Below, in pieces: positions 12,571 to 23,733 of a stretch of DNA of 64,000 bases. This DNA comes from Sordaria brevicollis. Taxonomy: Eukaryota; Ascomycota; Sordariomycetes; Sordariales; Sordariaceae. The notes beneath the pieces are model-generated. The model saw only the letters and a list, made by a program, of their open reading frames with translations. It did no database searches and was not told the origin of the DNA. Positions within the stretch are counted from its first letter, which is position 1. Every line of letters begins with the position of its first letter. The stretch spans positions 372,001 to 436,000 of the forward strand of contig JAUTDP010000006.1 of assembly GCA_033439795.1 (NCBI GenBank). The letters are read 5' to 3'. Both the position numbers and the translations under genes were made by a program.

Positions 12571-13473
12571 ATGTCTCTTCCCTCCACTATGATCTCGCCG
12601 GAACCTGATGGCACCTCGGGCTGCCGTGTGTCTCCTTGTGACTCCAGCTCAAGCTCCAACAACAGCACCAACAGCACCAACTACACCACCTTCCACTCCT
12701 TCCCCCGTCTTCCCTGGGAGATTCGTGCCGTCATCTGGGAAATGGCCATCACCGAGCGTCACGTCCCCATATACATTCGAGGCCGCAGACACTGGTTCTC
12801 CTGGAAATACCGCCAATGGCCCAAGGACGCGAAGCTCCTCTTCACATCTGCTCCCATCCCACCAGCCCTGCATGCCTGCCACGAAGCCCGCACCCACCTA
12901 ATCCATCCCAGCACCCAAGGACACTACGAGAAGATGTCCGCATTCCACCTCTGCAACAACCAACAACCGTTTGCCTGGGAACTTAACAAAGAGAAGTGGC
13001 CAGCCCCGACCCCTTACATCTGGGTGAACTTCCACGTCGACCTTATCGACCTCCGCGATCAAGACTTCAAGTTGAACGTACCGCCCAACAAAGACAACTA
13101 CGCTTCCAAGTTCAAGCGGATCATGTTCGAGCCCTGCGAGGCCCGGCACCCGTCCGAGTCTGCTCGCGTCTTTCAGGCCTTGATGCCCAAAAGTCCGTAC
13201 GGGTTTCCCAACGTAGAATATGCGGGGATAAACGTCACCCGGTATATGGAAAGCTTATCCCAGTGGGTTCAAGGACTGAAGGTGCCCGTGAACGAGCTGG
13301 CATGTAGGCTGGAGAATGTGTGTTGTGTGAGAACAGCCCCAGACGTCAGAGAGGCCGCGACGCTTAAGGAGGTTATGTGGAGATATTGCGACAAGACGGA
13401 CGAGTTGCTGGAGTACTTTGCTCCGGAGCTGGAGTATCTTTCTGTTCGAGAAGCCAAGGAGAGAGTAAGGTAG
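12571..13473 (+). CDS. 2EXR-domain protein (fungal F-box-like family of unknown function)
   Basis: An intronless frame gives 300 residues from ATG 12571. The frame is open upstream to about 12376, but the segment between is not conserved-looking, so the nearer ATG was chosen. Seen: a Ser/Asn/Thr-rich leader (residues 1-44), then the 2EXR signature FHSFPRLPWEIRAVIWEMA (about 45-65), a basic strand region (RGRRHWFSWKYRQWP), and the second half of the domain with PPALHACHEARTHLI (about 91-105). The IWVNFHVDLIDL strand follows at about 148-160. The 2EXR domain is named for its repeated E-X-R pattern and is strongly expanded in filamentous ascomycetes with no established biochemical role. Nothing in the neighbourhood suggests a specific partner. 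Confidence 0.85.
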   Translation: MSLPSTMISPEPDGTSGCRVSPCDSSSSSNNSTNSTNYTTFHSFPRLPWEIRAVIWEMAITERHVPIYIRGRRHWFSWKYRQWPKDAKLLFTSAPIPPALHACHEARTHLIHPSTQGHYEKMSAFHLCNNQQPFAWELNKEKWPAPTPYIWVNFHVDLIDLRDQDFKLNVPPNKDNYASKFKRIMFEPCEARHPSESARVFQALMPKSPYGFPNVEYAGINVTRYMESLSQWVQGLKVPVNELACRLENVCCVRTAPDVREAATLKEVMWRYCDKTDELLEYFAPELEYLSVREAKERVR

Positions 13474-14466
13474 CGTGCTGTGGACACAGATGGTGGCCAG
13501 ACTCGAGGTTTTCAGAAAACGGCAGGACGTTTGTTCGAGTTGGAGGCGACGTCGTGTTACCTAGGTAGAGGTATGTGGGAGGAAGTTAGGGATTTCAACA
13601 ATGATTGGTGACACAATGGGGTATTAAGGTACGCTAAGAAAACTGATGGCCGAATATTAGTTTGGCTGCCTGAGGACGGCGAAGGGAGTCGTGTATATAC
13701 TTAGGACATCAAGCCTCTATGTTTGGCTCGTGTTCATCACAATTCGCCACTTGTACCATATCTTAATTGTTAGTAGATTCCGTTGCATCTGGATCAACCG
13801 TTTCGTATAATTGATCGCCGTCAATAAACAAATTAACTAGAACTGCATACCTACTGAGGGAAGTTACCGAAGAGTTTAGACGTGGTGTTCAAGAAAAAAC
13901 CAAGGCCAGTGTAAGTATAATATTATTGATTTTTTGTTAGCTAGCTATGCTAGAATCATTCGAAGACAACGGCTCAATGGAAAAATATTTGTTTGTGATG
14001 CTTGAAGGCAGCAATTTCACGAAGAGCACTCAGCGGGATCCAGAATATCATTCAGCTGAGGTAGTTGTGTCGAGGGCGTGGACCCGAACTCCCATAGACC
14101 ATGACACTCATCGTCATTTGCAAGAGTACGAGACCTTGAAATTGACCAACCTCTACCAACTCTCTCCTTTGGGTATCTTTCAAAAGCGCCATCCGAGCAC
14201 ACCTAACCATGCTTAGCCTACCTACCGACCCTTGGTTTCTAATCCTCACTTCGTGCTGGAAGTCGATACCGAATATGCAAAAACAAACAAAGCAAAACTT
14301 CTTCGGAGAAACCCATACGTAGCCATGACGAAAAGATCTCAGGTCATCGCCTCCACCCCAAGAAACGCAACCGCAATTAAACGTTCAGTTCTATTTCCAT
14401 GAGCATCTTCACCTAGCACCTAACTTTCCGACGTGGAGGCCGCCACCTAAGTGCGTCCGGAGATAC
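13474..14466. other. Convergent intergenic region
   Basis: Nearly 1 kb between the stop codons of the 2EXR gene and bre2. It should contain both 3' UTRs. The part around 13740-13960 is A/T-rich. No gene, RNA or long repeat is supported. Confidence 0.45.
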
Positions 14467-16316
14467 CTAATCGTCCTGGACTAGCTCCTTGATCTCCTCC
14501 CTCCCGCCAGGCAGCAACTGCGCCCCGCCACCACCAGTTGCCAGCAACTTCTCGGCGTCCTTTGCCGTGAGATTGACCCGGTCAATCACTTTGCCGCCGT
14601 CTTGAGCCCAAAACCCAACTTCGTCGATGATGTCGTAGACGATGTCTTCGACTATTTGCTCCTCGTAGCGGTCCGACACCGGACGCAGTGGTTTTTGATT
14701 CGGGACGCTACCGTCGTCAAGCATGTCCACGTCGTCCTCGTCGCCTACCCCATTCTGCTGCTTCTGTGGGAGACCGGACCCAGGTGGCGGGAACCAGAAG
14801 TCTGGCCCAAAGTTTACCTCGACGGCGCCGCCGCGAAATACGCTCACGGCTGGGTAGTAACCGACGGTTCCGTCATCCAGCGCTTCCCTGCCAGCGTGTG
14901 CCCCTGTTTGCGTATTTTGTTTTGATGCGGGTGGCAGGAAGGCGAAGAGGTCGGTCCATGGTGTTCCCATGTCCTTCCCGTTTTTATAAATCTTGATGTA
15001 CGAGTTTGGCAGCGTCCGTAGTGACGGCAAGGGATGGTTCGGGTTTGGCGGCTCTGGCGAGTTAGACGCTGCTGATGCTACCGGCGCGGGGCTGAAGAGG
15101 TCCTCCAGCTCCTTTGTAGTGTGGTAATCGATCTTCTCAAAGTAGATGTGCTGCTTGAATCGAATGGGGATTCTATCCCGAATTATGTTCGGTGCCTCCA
15201 GCGATGGTTCGTCGTCTGCCAAGTCAACCGCAGGGTTGTAATGCCCAGTTACGATCTTTCTGTGTAAGTGCTCAGAAGGCAGCTGGATCTCCAGCCCTAT
15301 CACGTCCCCTTCTTTGATCTCCTCACCAGGTGGGAAGAAATCCTTGGGCCTCGACATATGCACCTTTTGCCCAGCAACGTCTCGAATGCCATAACTATAG
15401 CAATCGAAGCCGACGGGTGCATCGAGAGAGGCCTCACGTCGCGCCCAGCCCACGCGAACGTGCCCGTGCGCCTTGGTATCGCTTTCTGAACTTGGCTCGC
15501 GAAGGGTGCCTCGAGTAACTTTGCATTCCCAGTACCATCTGCCCTCTCGCACGGCAACGTTGGCTCGTGACATACGGAAGCCCTTGTCAGTCGTGACATG
15601 ACGGCCCTGTCGGTCAAAGTATACATGGGACGCGGAGTCTTCGAAGGCCATATGGGCGGCGTATGGCTCGGGTTCAGTTTGGCGATAGTAGAACATCGAG
15701 GGAAACGTCGGGTCTGCGATGCAGTGGGTGTAATGGAACGCTCTCTTGTTGAATACACTGTAGAGGAAGGGCAATTAGTCCCATTACCTTACCATAGTGA
15801 AAACAATAGGGCCAGAAGTACGTACTGCTCCGTCGCATCAAAGAACTCTATCGTCTCGCCTTCGGGCCCTTGAACCTCATGGTGGCTGTTGAACACGGGA
15901 CCACGAGCGGGCTCAAAGTCAGTGAGCTTAGGTGGAGCTAACTTGTAGCGCGCAGGGAGCAGTTCGTTGATTGAGGGCTCCTTGTGTTTAGGCTTTGGGT
16001 CGGGAGTTGCTCTAGAGCTGTCCGAACCGCCTGCTGCTGCCTTGGCCTCTCTTTTCTTGAACGAGTCTTTCTTTGTTCTCTTTTCGCGATTAAGAACTGC
16101 TGCTTGTTGGGTATCTTCTGGTGCTTGGATTTGAACTTTCGGAGCGGACTTGTTCTCGGGGTTCAATGGTGATGGAATGGCTGGACTGTGGTCGTCTTCA
16201 AGTGCGCGCTTCTGAGGGATCGTCGAGGTAGCTCCGGAAGGTGTCTGCTCCCTTCGGGGAGAGCCTACGTCACTGGCCATATTTGACCCAACAAACGTCG
16301 TGCTCTTATTAACCAT
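14467..16316 (-). CDS. bre2: Bre2/Ash2-type COMPASS subunit with SPRY domain
   Basis: Two exons, 16316-15826 and 15757-14467, give 593 residues; the 68-nt intron (GTACGT ... CTACAG) joins FDATE to HVFNKRAFHYTHCIADP. Bre2 is the fungal Ash2L counterpart in the Set1/COMPASS complex that methylates histone H3 Lys4; with Sdc1 (DPY-30) and Rbbp5/Swd1 it activates the Set1 SET domain. Seen: a basic, Pro/Ser/Lys-rich N-terminus (to about residue 130), the INELLPARYKL motif preceding the core, and a SPRY domain beginning FEDSASHVYFDRQGRHVTTDKGFRM and running through GRWYWECKV and RVGWARREASLDAPVGFDCYSYG. It ends with a C-terminal DPY30-binding-like helix region. Start choice: ATG 16316 (MVNKSTTF), with an in-frame alternative at 16280 (MASDVGSP). 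The gene shares a 754-bp divergent promoter region with cef1. Confidence 0.92.
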
Positions 16317-17070
16317 GCGGTGGCTAACTAAGCGCTGTGTGTTGTTATCGTTAACTGAGCCTGTCCTGAAGTCGCAACGGCGTCTGTACTCCAAGGGCGA
16401 GCACTCCCAAATCGAAAGCACCTCTTCTGATCGGCGACAGCAATGAATGGAAAGGATAATCTGAAAGAATTGATCTTGATCCTTGGAAAAGACGCTTTGA
16501 TATTGGGAATACGCACGTGGTCTCACGTATGGAAATTTGGTTGTAGGATTTTGGATTCAGAATCAACTGATGCTGGCGTAAGATTGGAGATTGTTGGCAA
16601 GAATTGGGAGATGCAAGAGGAAAGACATGTGAACTCGAATCCAAAATGATGGAAGCTTCATGGATCGATTGCGACTGACAGCAGCGTGTCGCGACAAAGA
16701 GTGGTGGGGCCTTCCGTTGTTAGTGGGCTCCATCGAAGGTGGCCAGGCAGGGGTCCCGGAGCTTGTTTTGGCTGTTAGGTTTTACCTGTATGGAGCACCC
16801 AGCCACTAACAGGAAGCTAGCTGCCTGCCGCAAGGGTGTCTTTTGGCTAGCAGTCCACTGGAGAGACGCCAAGACAGTTGCGTCGCGGGTGATTCCATTG
16901 TTCGCCTTGACGCCAGCGGTTTGAATTTCTGGATTTCTTCCCCATCAACAATAACCCTGCAACACCTTCCATTCCACGACAACCACCATTACCTTATATC
17001 CTCCCATCGCCGAAACGGCTTTCGCATCTCCACGACGCCCGACGAATATACATAAAAGCCGAGCGACAAG
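16317..17070. promoter_or_regulatory. Divergent promoter region bre2 / cef1
   Basis: The two ATGs are 754 bp apart on opposite strands, so the promoters of both nuclear-complex genes must lie here or overlap the leaders. No specific binding site could be assigned with confidence. Confidence 0.45.
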
Positions 17071-19473
17071 ATGCCCGTCGTCAAGGGAGGAGTGTGGACC
17101 AACATCGAGGATGAAATCCTCAAGGCGTCGGTCAGCAAGTATGGCCTGAACCAGTGGGCCCGCGTTTCGTCGCTGCTGGCCCGCAAGACACCCAAGCAAT
17201 GCAAAGCAAGATGGAACGAGTGGCTGGATCCCAGTATCAAGAAGATCGAATGGAGCAAGGAGGAGGATGAGAAGCTGCTGCACCTCGCCAAGTTGATGCC
17301 GACACAATGGCGTACCATTGCCCCCATCGTTGGAAGAACCGCGAATCAATGCCTGGAAAGATACCAGAGGCTTCTCGATGAAGCTGAGCAAAGAGAGGCA
17401 TCCGCTCTTGGGTTGACGGGCCCTGAAGGAGGCGAAGCTCACGCACCCAGCGCCGACGATGTTCGCAAACTACGACCCGGCGAGGTTGATCCAGATCCGG
17501 AAACAAAACCGGCCCGGCCCGATACCATCGATCTTGATGAAGACGAGAAGGAGATGTTGAGCGAGGCGCGTGCGCGTCTGGCCAACACACAGGGTAAAAA
17601 GGCCAAGCGAAAGGCCCGTGAGCGACAACAGGAGGAGTCTCGCCGGCTCGCTGCTCTCCAGAAGCGCCGCGAGTTGAAGACGGCCGGTATCAATATCAAG
17701 GTTACGACGAAGAAGAAGGGCCAGATGGACTACAATGCCGATATTCCATTCGAAAAGAAGCCGGTTCCTGGATTCTACGACACTACCGAGGAGATGTCTC
17801 GCAACGAGTACCAGCGTGCCCATTTCGACCCCAAGAAACAGCAGGTCGGGAACAAGCGCAAGGGTGAAGAGGATGAGAGAGATGGTAAGAGGAGAAAGGG
17901 TGACAAGGACCCATCTGTACAGGCCGCCCTCAAGGCTGGTCAACTACAGAAGATGCGTGAAGCAGAACAGAGCAGCAAGCGAAGGGCATTGGTCCTGCCA
18001 GCACCACAGGTCGGCGAAGGCGAGTTGGAGGAGATTGTCAAGATGGGCATGATTGGCGAGCGGGCGAGTATGTTGGCTCGCGAAAGTGACAACGACGCAA
18101 CTCGCGGCCTCATCAACAATTACTCGACACTCAATACCAATGCGCCAATCCGGACGCCGATGGCCCCTGCTCAAGAGGACCACATCGCAAATGAGATTCG
18201 CAATATCAGGGCACTTACAGAGACGCAATCCTCGCTGCTTGGTGGAGAGAACACCCCTCTACATCAAGGGTCAGGCTCTACCGGCTTCGAGTCGGTTGCC
18301 CCGCGGAAACAGGTCATGTCAACTCCTAACCCACTAGCCACACCTTTGCGGGCTGCTGGAGCTGGTCCAGGGGCCACACCTCTCCGTGTCGGCCAAACAC
18401 CGCTGCGCACTCCCCGTGACACCTTTGCTCTTAATGATGCTGGTGACGAGATGTCGCTAGTAGGTGGTACACCTCGCGATGCCAAGATGCGCGAGATGTC
18501 TATCCGGCATCAGCTCAAGCAAGGCCTCGCGTCTCTTCCCAAACCGAAGGAAACTGAATGGGAGCTCGAGCTTCCAGATGATCAGCAAGAGCCCAAGACG
18601 GCTGAGCAACTGGAGGAGGATGCGGCTGAGCGTGACCGCCGAGAAAGGGAGATCAGGGAGGCGCGGGAGCTATTGGAGCGCAAGAGACGCACTCAGGTTA
18701 TGCAGCGGGATCTGCCTCGGCCTGTCCAGGTAGATTACCAGTCTCTTCTGAGAGAGGCCTCGCAGGTCGAGGATCCCGTCAAGATCCTCATTGCTCGCGA
18801 AGCGGCCTTGCTCGTAGCTCATGATGCCACTAGGTATCCTCTACCAGGATCCCAGCCAACCTCTCGCCCACTTGAGATCCAGAAAATCGATGACGCTGCG
18901 CTGCAAGAGGCCAAGCTTCAGGTGCTGATGGAAATCAAGGACAAGCCAAAGCCAGAAGAGGTCCAAGCAGTGTGGGAGAAGAGCAATAGCAGCTCCCTGT
19001 TGCTTGGACTGGGGTGTTATGAGGATGACGAAGAGGAAGAGCAGATCTCGACCATGCAAACTGCGCTTGAGGTATGTCGAACCAACCAATTTCCAATTCT
19101 TTTTAAACGTACCAACTAAGTTTTTGATATTCAGGAGGTCATTGACCAAATCGTTGCCTCTGCCGAGAAGGGCAACAAGCTCGAGAAGAAGTTGAACCTG
19201 CATCTTGGTGGTTACAAGAACCGGGCTGAGATGTTGCGCAAGAAGATCAGCGAAGCTCACGAGGCATTGGAAAAGGCGAACAATGCCCTTGGAGCCTTCA
19301 AGGTTCTCCAGGCCTCGGAGCAGGCCGCTATCCGGAACCGGCTCGCGGCACTGCGCGGAGAGGTGGGCTTTGTCAGCACCAGGGAGAGAGAAGCGCAGGA
19401 GCTGTATAGGAGGACGAGAGAGGAACTGGATGCATTGACGCTCAACGGGCCTAAGACCAATGGGTTCCGCTAA
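17071..19473 (+). CDS. cef1: Cef1/Cdc5, Myb-domain pre-mRNA splicing factor
   Basis: Exons 17071-19071 and 19135-19473 give 779 residues; the 63-nt intron has a GTATGT donor, an ACTAAG-type branch region and a TCAG acceptor, and splits TALE from EVIDQIV. Cef1/Cdc5 is a core component of the Prp19/NineTeen complex, needed for spliceosome activation and both steps of splicing in the nucleus. Seen: two Myb repeats, R1 at about 5-58 ([16 protein letters not shown] ... WNEWLDP) and R2 at about 59-108 ([16 protein letters not shown] ... CLERYQRLL). Basic helical regions follow ([28 protein letters not shown], about 165-195). A TP-repeat-rich middle includes [25 protein letters not shown] and [13 protein letters not shown], and the C-terminal Cef1 domain with coiled coils covers about 490-779. 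The TP motifs match the phosphorylation-rich Cdc5 linker. Nothing is missing relative to the family. Confidence 0.96.
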
Positions 19474-20058
19474 GAGATCTGGGTGGAAAGTCCGTATATA
19501 ATGAGTCTCGGTTGTTACATGGTATGGCAGGGCGTGGTCTGACAGTTGTCTCTATAGAATGATTATTGGCATGGAGGAGCCCAAAATTAGAAGCATAAAA
19601 CATTATTCATATACTTGGACAACATCCGGAGATCCCAAGAGTGTGGACATGCCTACGTAAAGCTGTAATTATGTTTACCCTCCCTGTAGGCTTCTCCTTG
19701 GACCTCCAGGCTCTCATGGCCCCCGGACCTGATGCACATGTCCCAAGGTAGTCTCCTGTTCACGTCAAGGGGGCCCCAGGAATCCCCATTTGGCTGACCC
19801 GCTCGCCGAGCCCGCGTTTGCTCCACGTCCTGAGACGGCCCGCAGATAGCTCAACCCCGCTGCGGGGAGGGCACCTTGAGTGTTGATCCAGGGCATTCGT
19901 CTCAACTTTGTTTTTGAAGAGTTTCAACTTTCAACAACTTTCGTCCCAACAAGCTCCCACCAGAAGAACTACCAATCCAACTTTCTACCTAACGCCTGCG
20001 GTACTAGAGTCAACACACAACACATACGACCGCTTGATAGTACCTTGGCTTTGCAACA
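19474..20058. other. Intergenic region cef1 to dcpS
   Basis: About 585 bp holding the cef1 3' UTR and the dcpS promoter and leader. No other gene is supported. Confidence 0.45.
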
Positions 20059-21210
20059 ATGGCTGACGTCAAAGCCAACGCGGAGGCCCTTGTACCCAAG
20101 TTCAAGTTCGAGCGGCAGCTGAACCAAGGTGCGTCTAGTCACGATCTACCTACTCGGCACCAGACCAGCCTTACAAGATTCTCGGAAGAGCCGACTATAT
20201 CCCATGGCACTTGCTCCCAGAAGCAACCACCAACAGAGCTTACCTAAAACAAAAAAACAATCTCTGTATACTAACACTTCACTCCTCCTCCAGACCAAGC
20301 CGGCCGCCGCACAACCCTCCTCGGCAGCATCGACTCTCAACCCGCCCTCCTAATCCTCGAACGCGCCCCCTTTCCCACCTCAACCGACTACCTCTCCTCC
20401 GCTCCCCTAACGCTCCGCACGCTCAAGAACCTCGGCGCCAACGACATCTACCATTGGTACATGGCCACCAGCGGCGGCGCCAGTCCCAACTCCGACAGCG
20501 AAGAAGACGACTTCTCCGACCTCAAAATCAACCTCATCTACCCTTGCACGCCCAAACACATTGCCAAGTACTCCAAACAGGCCGTTCGCTACGTGTCGGA
20601 AACGCCCGAGATTTATAGGGACCATGTCAGGCCGTACATGCAAGCGCAGCGCGAAGCGGGGCGGTTGAATTGGGCTTTCAACATCATTGAGGGCAGGAAA
20701 GAAGTTGAGGACGTGATCTACCGGACACCATTTGGGGAAGATCCTGAGGAAGGGTTTTTGCTGTTGCCGGACTTGAACTGGGACCGCAAGACGCTGGATG
20801 CGCTGCATTTGTTGGGGCTGGTGGAGAGGAGAGATATCTGGAGTTTGAGAGACCTGAAGAAGAAGCATGTGCCTTTCCTGAGGCACATGAAGAGGAAGTT
20901 TATCGAGGCCACCACAAAGGTGTACCCGGATATTGAGGCGGATCAGCTCAAGTTGTATGTGCACTACCAGCCGACGTACTATCACTTTCACATTCACATT
21001 GTGCATGTGCAGCTGGAGGCCGGGGCGACGCAGGCGGTGGGTAAAGCGGTGGGGTTGGATAGTATTATTGAGACGTTGGAGGTTATGGGGGGCGATGGAG
21101 AGGCGGGCATGAATAGGCTGACGATGTGTTATACCCTTGGGGAGGAAAGTGATTTGTGGAAGGAGGTTTTTGGACCACTGAAGAAGGAAGAGAAGGAGCA
21201 ACAACAATAG
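20059..21210 (+). CDS. dcpS: Scavenger mRNA decapping enzyme DcpS (HIT family)
   Basis: Exons 20059-20128 and 20294-21210 give 328 residues; the 165-nt intron (GTGCGT ... CTCCAG) is phase 1 and splits KFERQLNQ from DQAGRRTTLLGS. DcpS hydrolyses the residual m7GpppN cap left after 3'-to-5' mRNA decay, releasing m7GMP; in yeast the homologues Dcs1/Dcs2 also respond to stress. Seen: an N-terminal domain-swapped half with ILERAPFP and LKINLIYPCTPKHIAKYS, the hinge region, LLLPDLNWD (cap-binding), and the histidine triad H254-F-H256-I-H258-I-V, whose central histidine is the family's nucleophile. Length is close to the 330-350 residues normal for the family. The gene runs tail-to-tail into the GILT gene with 82 bp between stop codons. 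A long minus-strand frame over this exon is a codon-usage shadow. Confidence 0.95.
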
Positions 21211-21292
21211 GGGGTGGCATCCGAAAGAGGAGGGTGAAGAACTGAAGAGTTATCATATACTAAACGTGACTAATTAGGTTGTTATGTGCCGT

Positions 21293-22303
21293 TTACTGCT
21301 CACGTCCGTACAGCTTCTCAACCGCCAAGACTAGGTCGTTAACGCTGGAGCCGTGAGGACAGTCAGACCACCTTCCGCCGTCACGGATGCAAAAGATCTT
21401 GTTGTCAAGACGAACGGTGCAGCTCTTCGTTACGCCGGCCTGGAGATAAGGAAGGGGGTGTTAGAGACCAGATGATACCACATAAAACGGAGAAGAAAAA
21501 GTGTCAAGACTTACAGCAGAGCTTCTCTTGACGCTTTCCCTGAGCAGGCTGATGCCATACGCGCCATCGTCCTTGGTGGCGCACTCATTGAGCTTGTCAA
21601 AGTCGATGGCGTGCTCGAGCGCACAATCTTCAATCAAGCTGCGCTGGGGGATTTCCTCGTAGTTCTTGGTCAAACACATAGTGAAGCCAAGGAAGCTCTT
21701 GGGATCGGGATAAAGCTTTTGGGCGCAAAGCTCAATGATGTTTCCGAGACCTATTCATGTCAGTCTCCACTCGTTCTTAGCAACATTTGTCTCATCTGGG
21801 TTTCCAAAAACAGAAAAGTGTATCTTCCACTTACACTCTTCCGCGCCATGCTTGCAAGCAACTCCATCATCGCTGTCGGTCGGGGTTCCGATAAACGACA
21901 AGGTAAAGTTGACCTTGGTGTAAACCCTCTGCATAGCAGGCAGCACCAGCTCCCTAAGACAGTCGCGCGCATCCGGGCATTTGCTCATGATATGCGCCTC
22001 GAGGGCGACAGGTTCGTGCTCGACGGTCTGTGGGACGGTGATGGTGTTGATGGTCGCTAATGACAATGGGTCAAGCGACCATACCGATAGGGCGTCATCG
22101 TCGTCGTCTTCGAGATCCATCTCCATATCAAGACCGCACAGGGTCCATACCAACATCATAAAGCAGAGGGCGACAAGGATCCTGCGGAGGGCGTGTCTAT
22201 CGCGACCATTCTGATTCTTATTGTTGGGTTCGGACGGTGTAGCTGAGATAGTTTGGTTGGTGGCGGTCGGTGCCGTCGTCGGTAGTATAGTCTTTTCGTC
22301 CAT
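21293..22303 (-). CDS. GILT-family thiol reductase-like protein with N-terminal membrane anchor
   Basis: Three exons, 22303-21835, 21750-21515 and 21439-21293, give 283 residues. The introns of 84 and 75 nt have GTAAGT donors. Seen: a hydrophilic N-terminus (1-40), one hydrophobic segment (LRRILVALCFMMLVWTLCGL, about 40-60) that reads as a signal anchor rather than a cleaved signal, and a short acidic run (DLEDDDDD). The GILT domain then begins with EAHIMSKCPDARDCLRELVLP and continues through HGAEECLGNIIELCAQKLYP, FTMCLTKNYEEIP, LNECATKDDGAYGISLLRESV, GVTKSCTVRLDNKIFC and DGGRWSDCP. Known: animal GILT reduces disulfides in lysosomes through a CXXC site; fungal members have the CPDAxDC arrangement seen here. 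The role in fungi is not established; vacuolar or secretory-pathway redox work is an inference. Confidence 0.86.
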
Positions 22304-23070
22304 TTTCGCGATACTGATGATAATGTATTAAAGATGTCGGTTCTGGATAATGATGCCCTAGTATCACTACCCGGTGTAGGACAGGCTACTCGATAGAGTC
22401 GATGATTATGTCAACCCCTAGAGTTGAAGTCTGGGGAAAGAAGAGAAAGAGGCTGCAGGCAGATCTGATGTTGGGGTCTAAATCCATCGTCACTCGGATG
22501 GGTCACGGCCATCCGCAACAGTGGAGACAACCATGATAACGTGGAGTCGGGTGCTAGGGAGCAATCGGATCCCTGTGATGGCGCTTAACAGTGGCGCGTT
22601 ACACCAAATGGGGAGGCTCTATCGGCTACCAAGGCAGGGGAGGTATCTATCTGATATTAGTGGGTAGCAGTTGCGCACTATCAGAAGGGCATGATTGGCA
22701 ACTTCGCTCGTCCGACACAAGAACACCAAATAGAAAGATCGCCACAATTCACCTATGTTGCCCAGTTTGTTTGTTGTTTAAGATGCTGTTACCGAAGACT
22801 GTCGGCCCTCTGACCACATGGCCCGTTCGGTTAATGAGAGGTCTCACGCAGGTACCCTCGATTGTTTCGGTTCGGATGGAAACACGGTGCACTAACATGT
22901 AATTCAGGAACAGTTTGCCGTAGCTGTTGCGTCCGGGTACGCGTAATGTATTGAGATGCCGGTAATTAATCTATCTGCTACATGCGACCAACCGCAGCCA
23001 GCCGCAACTCGTCGACGCCATCCATCTCAAACCCCGCGTCATAGCCCATCATATCAGCCTTGCCTGTTAT

Positions 23071-23121
<51 letters not shown>

Positions 23122-23733
23122 GTGTTGGGAATGGGAAGCGGCATGCTGATTGACCGAGTCTTTGTGCGTGGCCGGTTGCCGATTGTTGGTTGTTGATTGT
23201 TGGCAAGTTAGTAAGGTATGTAACGGTTGGTACCCTCAGTTGGTAACTTACAAACTCCGATGGATGTTTCCGATGATACGTGACATCGAACCTCCTGGCC
23301 TGTCAATCAATGGCAGCAAGTGAAATGGGCAGGAATGGGTCCTCGGTCCCTCCGTCCTCCGCGACAATCCACAACATCCTCCACAATCCCATCCAACTTG
23401 ACTCCTCCCGAACCATGGACTTTACTTGATTCAACCTAAAGCCCGAGTAAGTAAGCGCTCGTGATTCTATGACGGACGGCCGCTTGAGTCTGGTCTCCTC
23501 CCGATAACCAAGTCTGCCCAGCCTCAGACTATTTATTGAATGAGCCGCTTGTATAAGAACGACACATGCCTCAGCCGCCCCTCGACCTGACCTCAACCTC
23601 GCCTCCAGAGTCCAGGGCGATCATCATCTCAACATCGACAGGACATGACATGACAGCTCGATATCACCAACTAGCAACTAGACCGCCCTAGAACCTCAAC
23701 CTTCAACTACCATCAGCAAAAAAAACAGCAACA
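22304..23733. promoter_or_regulatory. Divergent intergenic region GILT gene / hexokinase-like gene
   Basis: About 1.43 kb between two divergent ATGs, expected to hold both promoters. It contains the TG microsatellite at 23070-23126. The last 60 bases before 23734 are a typical A-rich fungal leader (GCAAAAAAAACAGCAACA). No gene is supported inside. Confidence 0.45.
23070..23126. repeat. (TG)n microsatellite
   Basis: A nearly pure TG dinucleotide run of about 57 bases, interrupted by TTTG at two places. It lies about 600 bp upstream of the hexokinase-like gene. Confidence 0.95.

Noticed and set aside
20407..21207. 266-codon minus-strand frame
   Set aside because: It is antisense to dcpS exon 2, low-complexity His/Gln/Leu-rich, and a codon-usage shadow.
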